Below, one piece after another: positions 41,848 through 51,031 of a DNA stretch of 64,000 nt. Source of the DNA: Achromobacter deleyi (GTDB lineage Bacteria; Pseudomonadota; Gammaproteobacteria; Burkholderiales; Burkholderiaceae_B); the NCBI RefSeq assembly GCF_016127315.1, contig NZ_CP065997.1:4526001-4590000 (forward strand), read 5' to 3'. How positions within the stretch are numbered: the first letter of the stretch is position 1; every line of letters starts with the position of its first letter. Below the pieces are notes generated by a model. It searched no databases, was not told the DNA's origin, and saw nothing but the letters and a program-made list of their open reading frames with translations. The translations under genes and the position numbers were made by a program.

Positions 41848-42747
41848 ATGAATTTCGATCTAGCCGATTTGCGCGCCTTTCTGGCGGTGGCCGATCTGGG
41901 CAGTTTCCGCGCGGCGTCCGAGGCGCTGCACCTGTCGCAGTCGGCGCTGTCGCGCCGCGTGGACAAGCTGGAGGCGGCGCTGGGCGTGCAGCTGATGACG
42001 CGCACCACGCGCAAGGTCGAGCTGACCACCATCGGCCGTGGCTTCGTGCCGCGCGCCCGCAGCGTGCTGAACGAGCTGGAGAGCGCGCTGGTCGGCATCC
42101 GTGACGTGGCCGAGCGGCTGTCGGGCATGGTGACGATTGCCTGCGTGCCGTCGGCGGTGGCGTATTTTTTGCCGGATGTGATCCGCGAATACCACGCCAG
42201 CTATCCGCGCATCCGCATCCGCATCATCGACGAGTCGTCCTCGCAGGTGCTGACGGCGGTGGCGCGCGGCGACGCGGATTTCGGGCTGACCTACATCGGC
42301 GCCAATGACGCGGAGATCGAGTTCAAGCCGCTGCTGGAGGAGCCGTTCGTGGCGGCGGTGAGCCGCAAGCATCCGCTGGCCAAACGCAAGTCGGTGGATT
42401 GGGCCGACCTGGAGGCGCATCCGTACATCACCCTGGCGCAGGGCAGCGGCAACCGTTTCCTGATGGACCAGGCGCTGGTGCACAGCGGCAGCCGGCCGCG
42501 CCATTTCTGCGAGGTGCAGCACGTGCCGGCGCTGGTCAGCATGGTGGAGGCGGGCCTGGGCGTGGGCGTGGTGCCGCGCCTGGCGATGCCGGATGAGGAC
42601 CACGGCACGCTGGTCAGCGTGCCGCTGCGCAATCCCGCCGTGAGCCGCACGATCGGGCTGATCCATCCGCGCGGCAAGACCTTGAATCCGGTGGCGCGGC
42701 TGTTCTACGACCTGCTGGCGCAACGGGTGGAGGCGCGGCAGAAGTAG
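41848..42747 (+). CDS. LysR-family transcriptional regulator
   Basis: 299 residues. HTH at MNFDLADLRAFLAVADLGSF, then RAASEALHLSQSALSRRVDKLE, and an effector domain with the CbnR-like fold (GMVTIACVPSAVAYFLPDVI). Divergent from the Bug/Ldh/Bug/hydrolase operon, which it most likely controls. The shared intergenic region has a partial dyad near 41820-41840 (TTCGTTCAATTCTTGATGAA) that could be a T-N11-A type site. Its own transcript is ended by the hairpin at 42842-42865. Confidence 0.93.
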   Translation: MNFDLADLRAFLAVADLGSFRAASEALHLSQSALSRRVDKLEAALGVQLMTRTTRKVELTTIGRGFVPRARSVLNELESALVGIRDVAERLSGMVTIACVPSAVAYFLPDVIREYHASYPRIRIRIIDESSSQVLTAVARGDADFGLTYIGANDAEIEFKPLLEEPFVAAVSRKHPLAKRKSVDWADLEAHPYITLAQGSGNRFLMDQALVHSGSRPRHFCEVQHVPALVSMVEAGLGVGVVPRLAMPDEDHGTLVSVPLRNPAVSRTIGLIHPRGKTLNPVARLFYDLLAQRVEARQK

Positions 42748-42841
42748 GCGGCGCGCGGTTCAAGCGGGACGCCGCTGCATTGTCGATCGCTCGCGGATGG
42801 CGGGCATCAACAGCGGGCGTCAACCGCGAGCCGAAAAGCAA

Positions 42842-42865
42842 ACAGGCCGCGAAAACGCGGCCTGT
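42842..42865. terminator. Two-way terminator between convergent genes
   Basis: ACAGGCCGCG, AAAA loop, CGCGGCCTGT: a perfect 10-bp stem. On the minus strand it is followed by TTTGCTTTT, a good U-tract for the long ABC-transporter operon ending at 42900. It also ends the LysR gene on the plus strand. Confidence 0.85.
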
Positions 42866-42899
42866 CCAGGTACGACTCGGCGCGGTTCGCGCGCGATCG

Positions 42900-44069
42900 T
42901 CAGACCTGCACGACCACCGGCTCGCCCAGGTTCAGCATCAACCGGTTGGCCCACGCGAAGATCGCGTCCGAATGCAGCAGGTCCAGCACTTCGCCGTCGC
43001 TCAGGCCCACGTCCTTCAACGCCTGGATGCTGGCCGCATCGACCGAGGCCGGCGCGTCCGTGATCTGGATCGAGAACTTGCCGATCGCCAGTTCGCGCGC
43101 GGTGGTGCCGGCGGTGGCCGGGTCCTCGAACACCTGCGCGATCACGTCATTGCGCTTGGCCAGTTGTTCGAAGCGCTGCGCGTGCACCGACGCGCAGTAG
43201 ACGCAGCCGTTGACGCGCGACACCACGGTCGCGCCCAGCTCGCGCTCGGCGCGCGACAGGCCGCCGGGCGCGTACATGATGGCGTTGAACGCGGTGGAGC
43301 GCTGGCGCAGGATCTCGGGCTGGTGCACCAGGAACAGGTAGTAATCCGAGACCTTGGCCTTGGGGTGGCTTTCTTCCAGCACCGCGATCTGCTCGGGCGT
43401 GGCGCTGTCGACCTGGACCACGTCGAGCCACGCCTTCCACTCCAGCACTTCGTTGGTGAAGCCGTGGGCCTTGATGACGGCGCCCGGTTCGGTGGCGGCG
43501 GTGTTGGCCGGGAAGGGCGCGGGCGGGGCGCCGGCCGCGGCGGGCTTGGCTGCCAGCGCCTGCATGGCTTGCAGGCCGGCGACCAGGCGCACCTGGTACG
43601 ACAGGAACGCCACCAGTTGCGACAGCGTGACCACGGCAGGCGTGGAGACGCCGGCGGCCGGCAGGGTCTTGAGCGCGGCTTCGTCGCCTTCGACGGGCTT
43701 TTCGATCAGCTTGCGGGTGAACTCCAGGATCGCGGCCAGGCGCGGGTCGGCGGCGTCCGCCGGCTTGCCGGACTCGGCCACCTGGATGTCGGCGGCGCTG
43801 GCGCCGGCCTCGACCAGGCGCTGGCGGTAGTGCGCGGCCAGCGCCGGCGACGGCGTCAGGCGCGCGGCGTACAGCGCGACCAGCAGGCGCTCGGCCAGCG
43901 TCAGGCCGGGCAGGGCCGGGTCGAACAGGGCGTCGTAGCTGCCCTGGGTGGCGGCGGCGACCTTGTCGCGCTGGTGGCGCACGGCGTAGGCGGCGCTGTC
44001 GGCCTTCAGGCCGACGAACTGGTCCACCAGGTCGCGGGCGGCGTCATAGACGATGGGTGCTTGTGCCAT
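42900..44069 (-). CDS. Two-domain CMD/alkylhydroperoxidase-like protein
   Basis: 389 residues. The N-terminal half is a CMD-like helical domain (Avi_7170-type: IVYDAARDLVDQFVGLKADSAAYAVRHQRDKVAAATQG). The C-terminal half is a second one with the redox motif CVYCASVHA near residue 290, as in AhpD-like proteins (Avi_7169-type). In some bacteria these are two separate genes; here they are fused. AAGGAG 8-9 bases upstream supports the ATG at 44069. Last gene of the ABC-transporter operon; it may handle peroxide or a reactive product formed by the flavoprotein enzyme. Confidence 0.85.
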   Translation of the reverse strand: MAQAPIVYDAARDLVDQFVGLKADSAAYAVRHQRDKVAAATQGSYDALFDPALPGLTLAERLLVALYAARLTPSPALAAHYRQRLVEAGASAADIQVAESGKPADAADPRLAAILEFTRKLIEKPVEGDEAALKTLPAAGVSTPAVVTLSQLVAFLSYQVRLVAGLQAMQALAAKPAAAGAPPAPFPANTAATEPGAVIKAHGFTNEVLEWKAWLDVVQVDSATPEQIAVLEESHPKAKVSDYYLFLVHQPEILRQRSTAFNAIMYAPGGLSRAERELGATVVSRVNGCVYCASVHAQRFEQLAKRNDVIAQVFEDPATAGTTARELAIGKFSIQITDAPASVDAASIQALKDVGLSDGEVLDLLHSDAIFAWANRLMLNLGEPVVVQV

Positions 44070-44093
44070 TGGGAAAGTCTCCTTGGATGTCGT

Positions 44094-45452
44094 TCAACCG
44101 GCGTTGCCGGGCGTGGCGGCCGCGCCGGCCTGGGCGCGATCCGCGGACGGCGCGGCCTGGCCGCGCGCCTTGACCGCGGCGTCCAGGAACTTCAGCACGC
44201 CTTCCCAGGACTCCTGGTCGGCGCGCGCGTTGTCCTTGGGGTTGCCGCCGCTGGTGCTGATCTTGCCGGACACGGGGTGGGCGTAGACCAGCTGGGTGGT
44301 GGGCACGTAGGGGAACAGGATCGAGTGGCCGCCGTTCTCGTAGTCCAGCCATTGGACGGGATACGGATGCCGCACCTCGGCCAGCTTGTCCTGCACCATC
44401 TTCGAATACAGGCTGGACGGCCACGAGCCGTCGTCGGTGGCCGACAGCAGCATCACCGGGCCCTGGATGTCCTCGACCTTGATGCGGGCGCGGGCCACGG
44501 CGTCGGGGTCCTGCAGCGCGGTGAGGATGGCTTTTTCGTGACGATGCGGCGAGGGGCCTTCGTCGAACGGCGCCCAGGTGGCGGTGCGGTTGTTTTCCCA
44601 GACGTGCGGCAGGGGCTTGCCGCCCAGCAGCCAGGTCGGGCCTTCGCGGCCGATCTTGGGGTCGCAGGCGTTCTGGCCGCTGTGGACCACGGCGCCGGGC
44701 ACGTAGGCCACGACCGCCGAGACTTCCGCGGGGAAGGTGGCGCCCAGCAGCAGCACCAGTTCGCCGCCGCGCGACTGGCCACTGATGGCGACGAAGTCGT
44801 GCTTGGGCTGGACCTTCTTGCGCAGCCAGCGCAGGCCGGTCTGGAAGTACTCCAGCGGCGTGTTGGAGATGTAGTCCGACAGGCCCGGCGCCTTGAAGTA
44901 GGCCAGCGCGAAGGCGGCGTAGCCGCGCGACGCGTACAGCGCGGCGCGCGGTTCGTTGATGCCGCCGCCCGAGCCGTTCAGGATCAGCACGGCGGGATGC
45001 GAGCCCGGCGTGGCGCCGGGCGGCAGGTAGAGCGTGCCGACCAGGCCTTCCTCGCGCACTTCCTGGCGGGTGACGCCGTCGGCAGCCAGACGCTGGGTGA
45101 AGCGGGCGATGCTCTGCGCGCCGGCGGCGCGCGCCACGACTTCGGTGACCAGCGCCTCGGTGACCGGGTGGTTGAAGTGCTCGCGGCTGGGCGAGTCCAC
45201 GGGTGACTGCGACCAGATCAGGCCCATGGGCGAGACGCCGCCGTAGTCGCCGGAGACGGGCGCGTCGCGGCTCAGGTCGACCACGCCGTCCTCGCCCGCG
45301 ACGAAGGCGGCCTGGCTTTGCCAGAGCACGCCGTTGCGGCGGGTGAGGGCGGTGATCTCCACCGTCTGGCCGGGCGCGACGTGCTCCACCCGGATGTGGC
45401 GGGGCACGTCGATGAGCGCGTCGGCGGGTTGGATGCTCAGGGTAGGAACCAT
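44094..45452 (-). CDS. BAAT-type acyl-CoA thioesterase / N-acyltransferase
   Basis: 452 residues. The N-terminal beta-sandwich is the acyl-CoA thioester hydrolase/BAAT domain (PADALIDVPRHIRVEHVAPGQTVEITA). The C-terminal alpha/beta-hydrolase (dienelactone-hydrolase-like) has nucleophile Ser227 in GQSRGGE, an Asp in SATDDGSWPS, and His in ENGGHS. Vertebrate relatives conjugate bile acids to amino acids; bacterial members are thioesterases or transferases of unknown substrate. Its place between a peptide-type binding protein and the CMD protein suggests it acts on the imported compound or its CoA ester. Confidence 0.85.
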   Translation of the reverse strand: MVPTLSIQPADALIDVPRHIRVEHVAPGQTVEITALTRRNGVLWQSQAAFVAGEDGVVDLSRDAPVSGDYGGVSPMGLIWSQSPVDSPSREHFNHPVTEALVTEVVARAAGAQSIARFTQRLAADGVTRQEVREEGLVGTLYLPPGATPGSHPAVLILNGSGGGINEPRAALYASRGYAAFALAYFKAPGLSDYISNTPLEYFQTGLRWLRKKVQPKHDFVAISGQSRGGELVLLLGATFPAEVSAVVAYVPGAVVHSGQNACDPKIGREGPTWLLGGKPLPHVWENNRTATWAPFDEGPSPHRHEKAILTALQDPDAVARARIKVEDIQGPVMLLSATDDGSWPSSLYSKMVQDKLAEVRHPYPVQWLDYENGGHSILFPYVPTTQLVYAHPVSGKISTSGGNPKDNARADQESWEGVLKFLDAAVKARGQAAPSADRAQAGAAATPGNAG

Positions 45453-45462
45453 GATGCGTGCC

Positions 45463-47034
45463 TTATTTGCCGGAGTCCTTGGTGACCATCATGGCGGCGG
45501 TGCGGTCGCTGGTCATCGGGGTGACCTTCAGGCCCTTCTTGGCGGCCCAGATGTTCTTGTAGTGGTACAGCGGAATGATGCCGACGTCATCGGACACGAT
45601 CTTGACCGAGTCGCGCAGGATGGCTTCACGCTTGGCCACGTCGAATTCCGAGGTGGACTGGTCCAGCGCGGCGTCGACCTTGGCGTTGCTGTAGTGGCCC
45701 CAGTTGGAGGCGCCCAGGCCCTTCTTGGCGTCGACGGTGGCCAGGATGTTGACCAGCGCGTAGCTGGCTTCGCCCGTGCCGTTGCCCCAGGCCAGCATGC
45801 TGACCGCGAATTCGTTCTTGTTGGCGCGGCCCGAGTAGACGGCCCACGGCACCACTTCCACTTGCGTCTTGACGCCGATGCGGGTCCAGAACTGTGCCAC
45901 CGCCTGGGCCGTTTCCGGGCCTTGCGGGTAGCGGTCGTTGGGCACGTGCATGGTCAGCTTGAAGCCGTCGGGGAAACCGGCTTCGGCCAGCAGCTTCTTG
46001 GCCTTCTCGACGTCGTTGGGGATGTCCTTGACGTCGGGGTTGTAGCCGAAGGTGCCCTTGGGCATCCACTGGTTGGCTTCGGTGGCGGCGCCCTGCAGGA
46101 TGCGGTCGGCGATGGCCTTGCGGTTGATCGCCAGGTTCAGCGCCTGGCGCACGCGCACGTCCAGCAGCGGGTTCTTGTCCAGCGGCTTGCCGTTGTTGTC
46201 GGTGATGTACTGGTTGGGCGCGGGGTTGAAGCTGGGCTGCAGGATCATGACGCGCAGGCCATCGTACGGGTAGACCGAGATGTTGGCGGCCTTCTGCAGC
46301 TTGGCCAGGTCGGACACCGAGACCTTGTCGATCACGTCGACGTCGCCGGCCAGCAGCGCGGCGGTGCGGGCGGCGGCGTTGTTGATGTAGCGGTAGTTGA
46401 CCTTGTCCCAGGTGGCCTTCTCGCCCCAGTAGCCGTCGTTGCGTTCCATGATGACGCGGTCGCCGGGGGTGTAGGACACGAACTTGTAGGGGCCGGTGCC
46501 GACCATGGCCTTGCCCGAGTTGTAGTCTTCGGTGGTGGACTTCTCGCCGACGTGCTTGCTGACCACGTGCACCGACGCCAGGTTCAGCGGCAGGTCGGGG
46601 TTCGGGGCCTTGGTCTTGACGATCAGGGTCAGCGGGTCCTTGGCGGTCATCGTGTCGATGGTGCGCAGGTAGCCGGCGTAGGTGGCGACGCTGCCGGGCA
46701 CGGCGCGGGCGCGGGTGTACGAGTAGATCAGGTCGTCGGCGGTGAACGGCGTGCCGTCCTGCCACTTGACGCCTTCGCGCAGCTTGAATTCCCAGGTGGT
46801 GCTGTCCAGCGGCTTCCAGCTCACGGCCAGGCCGGGCTGCAGCTTGTTCCACTTGTTCTCGATCAGCAGGTCCCAGAAGTGCAGGGCCACCGAGCGGTCG
46901 CCGGCGTGGTTGTTCAGTTGCGGGTCGAGCGAGGACAGCGGATCGGCAAAGCCGATCGACAGGTTGTCGGCCGAGGCCGCGGCGGACGCGCCCAGGATGG
47001 CGGCGGTCAGGGTCGAGAGAATCAGGCGTTTCAT
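45463..47034 (-). CDS. Peptide/opine-type (family 5) ABC substrate-binding protein
   Basis: 523 residues. Signal peptide MKRLILSTLTAAILGASAAASA. The SBP_bac_5 fold is plain (LSSLDPQLNNHAGDRSVALHFWDLLIENKWNKLQPGLAVSW, then KFVSYTPGDRVIMERNDGYWG and ARVRQALNLAINRKAIADRIL-like block). It delivers the ligand to the DppB/DppC-type permease encoded upstream in the operon. Ligands of this family include dipeptides, glutathione, opines and nickel chelates; nothing in the sequence fixes it. 31 bases separate it from the ATPase gene before it. Confidence 0.94.
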   Translation of the reverse strand: MKRLILSTLTAAILGASAAASADNLSIGFADPLSSLDPQLNNHAGDRSVALHFWDLLIENKWNKLQPGLAVSWKPLDSTTWEFKLREGVKWQDGTPFTADDLIYSYTRARAVPGSVATYAGYLRTIDTMTAKDPLTLIVKTKAPNPDLPLNLASVHVVSKHVGEKSTTEDYNSGKAMVGTGPYKFVSYTPGDRVIMERNDGYWGEKATWDKVNYRYINNAAARTAALLAGDVDVIDKVSVSDLAKLQKAANISVYPYDGLRVMILQPSFNPAPNQYITDNNGKPLDKNPLLDVRVRQALNLAINRKAIADRILQGAATEANQWMPKGTFGYNPDVKDIPNDVEKAKKLLAEAGFPDGFKLTMHVPNDRYPQGPETAQAVAQFWTRIGVKTQVEVVPWAVYSGRANKNEFAVSMLAWGNGTGEASYALVNILATVDAKKGLGASNWGHYSNAKVDAALDQSTSEFDVAKREAILRDSVKIVSDDVGIIPLYHYKNIWAAKKGLKVTPMTSDRTAAMMVTKDSGK

Positions 47035-47065
47035 GTTCGGGGTCCTTGGTGAGGGGGAACTTCTT

Positions 47066-48100
47066 TCAGGCCATGTCGTTCAGGTGACAGGCGCTCAGGT
47101 GGTTGATGGCGATTCCCTTCAGGGTGGGAACCTCGGTTTTGCAGCGCGCCATCGCATGCGGACAGCGCGGGTGGAAGTGGCAGCCGCCGGGCGGGTTGAG
47201 CGGGCTGGGAATCTCTCCCTTGATGGCGGTGAAGGTCTTGTGGCGCGATTTCAGGTTGGGGATCTCGGCCAGCAGCGCCTGGGTGTACGGATGGTTGGGG
47301 CGGCGGAAGACCTCGTCCACCGGCGCCGTCTCGACCACGCGGCCCAGGTACATGATGACCACGCGGTCCGACAGGTGCTCGACCACGCCCAGGTCATGGC
47401 TGATGAACAGGTACGTCAGGTTGAGCTGTTCGCGCAGGTCCATGAACAGGTTCAGGATCTGCGCCTGGATCGACACGTCCAGCGCGGCCACGGCCTCGTC
47501 GCACACCAGCATCGACGGCTGCACCGCCAGGGCGCGGGCGATGCCGATGCGCTGGCGCTGGCCGCCGCTGAACTGGTGCGGGTAGCGCTGGCGCAGGGCC
47601 GGATCGAGGCCGGCGCGCTGTAGCTGGGCGCTGACGTAGTCGTCGAAGTCGCCGTTGCCGACCAGGCCGTGGATGCGCGCCGCTTCGCCGACGATCTCGT
47701 CCACGCGCAGCCGCGGGTTCAGGCTGGCATACGGGTCCTGGAAGATCATCTGCACCTTCAGGCGCGCGGCGTGGGCCTGGGCCGGCGTCATGTCGGCGGG
47801 GCGCAGGCCGTTGATCAGCACCTCGCCGCCGGACGGCGTCAGCAGGCCGGCCGCGATGCGGCCCAGCGTGGACTTGCCGCAGCCGGACTCGCCGACCAGG
47901 CCGACCACTTCGCCGGGGCGCACCACCAGGTCCACATGATCGACGGCGCGGGTGATGGCGGGCGGCTTGGACAGGCCCAGGCGCTGCAAGGCGCGGCCGG
48001 CGGCGCCGACGGGGCGTTCGCCAAAGCGCTTGCTGACCTGGCGCAGGTCGATGAGCGGGGTGGCGCCGTCGCGGGTGTCCGGAATCGTCGTCTGGCTCAT
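47066..48100 (-). CDS. ABC importer ATPase, DppF/OppF type
   Basis: 344 residues from ATG at 48100; a 30-codon upstream extension is out of pattern. Walker A GESGCGKST, signature SGGQRQR, Walker B MLVCDEAVAALD. The C-terminus has the Cys-rich oligopeptide-ATPase tail (GGCHFHPRCPHAMARC) that binds an iron-sulfur cluster in some members. It has a 60-residue N-terminal region before the Walker A block. Its start overlaps the stop of the other ATPase gene (ATGA at 48097-48100). Confidence 0.95.
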   Translation of the reverse strand: MSQTTIPDTRDGATPLIDLRQVSKRFGERPVGAAGRALQRLGLSKPPAITRAVDHVDLVVRPGEVVGLVGESGCGKSTLGRIAAGLLTPSGGEVLINGLRPADMTPAQAHAARLKVQMIFQDPYASLNPRLRVDEIVGEAARIHGLVGNGDFDDYVSAQLQRAGLDPALRQRYPHQFSGGQRQRIGIARALAVQPSMLVCDEAVAALDVSIQAQILNLFMDLREQLNLTYLFISHDLGVVEHLSDRVVIMYLGRVVETAPVDEVFRRPNHPYTQALLAEIPNLKSRHKTFTAIKGEIPSPLNPPGGCHFHPRCPHAMARCKTEVPTLKGIAINHLSACHLNDMA

Positions 48101-49119
48101 GCCGTCACCTCGCCCAGTTGGCGCGACGGATGAAAGCAGCGCACCTGATGGCCGGGCAGTACGTCGGTGATGGCGGGCTGCTGGCCGCATTGCGCCGTGG
48201 CGCGCGAACAGCGCGCCGCGAAGGCACAGCCGGCGGGCAGGGTGAGCAGGTTGGGTGTCATGCCGGGAATCTGGCGCAGGCGTTGGCCGCGCTGGTTGTT
48301 GCTGGGCAGGCTGTCGATCAGGCCCACCGTGTAGGGATGCTGCGGACGGTCGAGCACGTCGTCGACCTTGCCGTGTTCGACGATGCGGCCGGCGTACATC
48401 ACCGCCACGTCGTCGGCCAGACCCGCCACCACCGACAGGTCGTGGGTGATCCAGATGAGGCTGGTGCCGTGTTGCTGCGCCAGCTTCTGCACTTCGGACA
48501 GGATCTGCGCCTGGATGGTGACGTCCAGCGCCGTGGTCGGCTCGTCGGCGATGATGAGGTCGGGCCGGTGCAGCATGGCGATGGCGATCGCCACGCGCTG
48601 GCGCATGCCGCCGGACAACTGGTGCGGATACGCCAGCAGCCGTTCTTCCGGGCTGGGAATGCCCATCATGCCGAGCGTGTCGCGGGCCAACTCGCGCGCC
48701 TGCGCCTTGCTCATGTTGTTGTGGGCGCGCACCGTTTCGATCATCTGCACGTCGACCCGCAGCACCGGGTTCAACGTCATCATCGGATCCTGGAAGATCA
48801 TGGCGATGCGGTTGCCCTGCAGCTTGCGCAGTTCGCGCGGGGCCAGCCGGGTCAGGTCGCGGCCCTGGAACAGCACCTGGCCGCCAACCACGCGGCCCGG
48901 GGCGTCCACCAGGCCCATGATCGAAAAGCCGGTGACGGATTTGCCCGAGCCGGACTCGCCGACCAGACCCAGGATCTTGCCGCGCTCCAGCGTGAACGAC
49001 ACGTCGTCCACGGCGGGCAGGGTGCCGGCGCGGGTGAAGAAGTGGGTGCGCAGGTTGCGCACTTCCAGGGTCGGCACGTTGGCGGCGGCCGGCGCCGCGA
49101 CGGGACGGGCGGCGCTCAT
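48097..49119 (-). CDS. ABC importer ATPase, DppD/OppD type
   Basis: 340 residues from ATG at 49119; the open frame reaches 49884 inside the permease gene. Walker A GESGSGKSV, signature SGGMRQR, Walker B LIIADEPTTALD, and the C-terminal GCAFAARCSRATAQC oligopeptide-transporter tail. It pairs with the ATPase at 47066. The start overlaps the permease stop by the ATGA at 49116-49119, so the two are translationally coupled. Confidence 0.95.
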   Translation of the reverse strand: MSAARPVAAPAAANVPTLEVRNLRTHFFTRAGTLPAVDDVSFTLERGKILGLVGESGSGKSVTGFSIMGLVDAPGRVVGGQVLFQGRDLTRLAPRELRKLQGNRIAMIFQDPMMTLNPVLRVDVQMIETVRAHNNMSKAQARELARDTLGMMGIPSPEERLLAYPHQLSGGMRQRVAIAIAMLHRPDLIIADEPTTALDVTIQAQILSEVQKLAQQHGTSLIWITHDLSVVAGLADDVAVMYAGRIVEHGKVDDVLDRPQHPYTVGLIDSLPSNNQRGQRLRQIPGMTPNLLTLPAGCAFAARCSRATAQCGQQPAITDVLPGHQVRCFHPSRQLGEVTA

Positions 49120-50060
49120 TTGTGGGTCCTCGGGTTCAGCACGTCGCGCAGGCGGTCGCCCACCAGGTTGATGGCGACGATAGTGACCAGCAGCGCGATG
49201 CCGGGGTAGAAACTGATCCAGTATTCGCCGGACAGCATGTATTGGAAGCCGTTGGAGATCAGCAGCCCCAGCGACGGTTCGGTCACGGGCACGCCCAGGC
49301 CCAGGAAGCTCAGCGTGGCTTCGAGCGTGATGGCGCGCGCGATCTGCAGGGTGCCGATGACGATCAGCGGCGGCAGGCAGTTGGGCAGGATGTGCTTGAG
49401 CATAATCCGCCAGTTCGGGATGTCCAGGCAGCGCGCCGCCTCGACGTACTCGCGGCGGCGCTCGACCAGGGCCTGGCCGCGCGCGGTGCGGGCGTAGTAG
49501 GCCCATTCCAGGATCACCAGCGTCAGCACCACGTTGCCCACGCCCTTGCCCAGGTAGGCCAGGATCATCATGGCCACCAGGATCGACGGGAACGACAGGA
49601 TCAGGTCGACCAGCCGCATGATCAGCGCATCGACCTTGCCGCCGGCGTAGGCCGCCAGCAGGCCCAGCAGCGTGCCGATGATGCCGGCGATCAGCGCCGA
49701 GCCCACGCCCACCATCAGGCTGATGCGCAGGCCGTACAGGATGCCCGACAGCAGGTCGCGGCCCTGGCCGTCGGTGCCGAGCCAGTAGTGGAAGGTGTTC
49801 AGGCCGTTCATCGTGCCCGGCGCCAGGCGCGCGTCCAGCACGTCGATCTGCAGCAGGTCGTAGGGGTTCTGCGGCGAGATCCACGGCGCCAGGATGGCGG
49901 CCAGGATCAGCAGGGTGGCGATCACCAGCCCGAACACCGCCGTCTTGGACGACAGGAATTCCAGCAGGTTGCGGCGCCAGGGCGATTCGCGCTTGAGCAC
50001 GGGCGCGGCGGGTGTGGCGTTTTGCATGGCATTTGCCTGGGGAGTGTTCGGAGCGCTCAT
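49116..50060 (-). CDS. ABC importer permease, DppC type
   Basis: 314 residues from ATG at 50060; the longer frame lies inside the other permease gene. About six membrane helices, the first at residues 40-62 (AVFGLVIATLLILAAILAPW). The DppC pattern ends with the EAA loop YVEAARCLDIPNWRIMLKHILPNCL and helix LEATLSFLGLGVP. The N-terminal cytoplasmic tail is about 35 residues. Start overlaps the stop of the partner permease (ATGA at 50057-50060). Confidence 0.95.
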   Translation of the reverse strand: MSAPNTPQANAMQNATPAAPVLKRESPWRRNLLEFLSSKTAVFGLVIATLLILAAILAPWISPQNPYDLLQIDVLDARLAPGTMNGLNTFHYWLGTDGQGRDLLSGILYGLRISLMVGVGSALIAGIIGTLLGLLAAYAGGKVDALIMRLVDLILSFPSILVAMMILAYLGKGVGNVVLTLVILEWAYYARTARGQALVERRREYVEAARCLDIPNWRIMLKHILPNCLPPLIVIGTLQIARAITLEATLSFLGLGVPVTEPSLGLLISNGFQYMLSGEYWISFYPGIALLVTIVAINLVGDRLRDVLNPRTHK

Positions 50061-51031
50061 GCCGAGGCCTCCAGCCGCACCCGCGGGTCCAGCACTTTGT
50101 ACAGGATGTCGACGATCAGGTTGAGCGTCACGAACAGGCACACCACCACGATCAGGTAGGCCACGATCACCGGGCGGTCCAGCGCGTTCAGGCTGTCCAG
50201 GATCAGCTTGCCGGCGCCGGGCCAGGCGAAGATGCTTTCGGTGATGACGGCAAAGGCGATGGTCGAGCCCAGCTCCAGGCCCAGCACCGTCACCAGCGGG
50301 ATCATGGTGTTGCGCAGCACGTGCACACAGACCACCCGGAACGGCGACAGGCCCTTGGCGCGGGCGAACTTGACGAAGTCCAGCGGCATCACGTCGCGCA
50401 CGCCGGCGCGGGTCAGGCGGATCACCAGCGAGATCTTGAACAGCGACAGGTTCAGCGCCGGCAGGATCAGGTGGCGCCAGCCGTCGGCCGTCAGCCACGA
50501 CCACTGGAAGCCCAGGAATTCCACCGTCTGGCCGCGGCCGCTGGCTGGCAGCCAGCCCAGCGACACGCTGAAGGTCATGATCAGCATCAGCGCGACCCAG
50601 AAGGTCGGCAGCGAGAAGCCGACGATGCTGCCCGCCATCACCAGCTTGGAGAAGCGGCTGTCGGGATACAGCCCGGCCAACAGGCCCAGCGGCAGCCCGA
50701 TGATCACCGCCAGCAGCAGCGCGGCGATGGCCAGTTCCAGGGTCGCCGGCAGGCGCTGGATCACCAGCTCGACGGCGGGGATGTTGTAGACGAAGCTGTT
50801 GCCCAGGTTGCCGTGCAGCGCCCCGTTCAGAAAGCCCAGGTACTGTTGCCACAGGGGCTTGTCCAGCCCCAGTTCGGCGATGATGCGGGCGCGGTCGACC
50901 TGGTCGACGTCCTGGCCGATCAGGATGTCGACCGGGTTGCCGATGGCGTGCAGCCCGACGAAGACGATCAGCGTCATCAGGAACACGACCACCGCGGCTT
51001 GCGCCACGCGGCGGAGCAGCCAGCCGGTCAT
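50057..51031 (-). CDS. ABC importer permease, DppB type
   Basis: 324 residues from ATG at 51031. First membrane helix LLRRVAQAAVVVFLMTLIVFV, then the long periplasmic DppB loop with DQVDRARIIAELGLDKPLWQQY, then the permease core with the EAA loop DFVKFARAKGLSPFRVVCVHVLRNTMIPL. It forms the membrane channel with the DppC-type partner. Start overlaps the flavoprotein stop (ATGA at 51028-51031). Confidence 0.95.
   Translation of the reverse strand: MTGWLLRRVAQAAVVVFLMTLIVFVGLHAIGNPVDILIGQDVDQVDRARIIAELGLDKPLWQQYLGFLNGALHGNLGNSFVYNIPAVELVIQRLPATLELAIAALLLAVIIGLPLGLLAGLYPDSRFSKLVMAGSIVGFSLPTFWVALMLIMTFSVSLGWLPASGRGQTVEFLGFQWSWLTADGWRHLILPALNLSLFKISLVIRLTRAGVRDVMPLDFVKFARAKGLSPFRVVCVHVLRNTMIPLVTVLGLELGSTIAFAVITESIFAWPGAGKLILDSLNALDRPVIVAYLIVVVCLFVTLNLIVDILYKVLDPRVRLEASA

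Noticed and set aside
42780..45206. 808-codon plus-strand frame across the CMD and thioesterase genes
   Set aside because: Low-complexity Gly/Arg/Val/Gln composition typical of antisense shadows; the opposite strand has recognised proteins with good starts.
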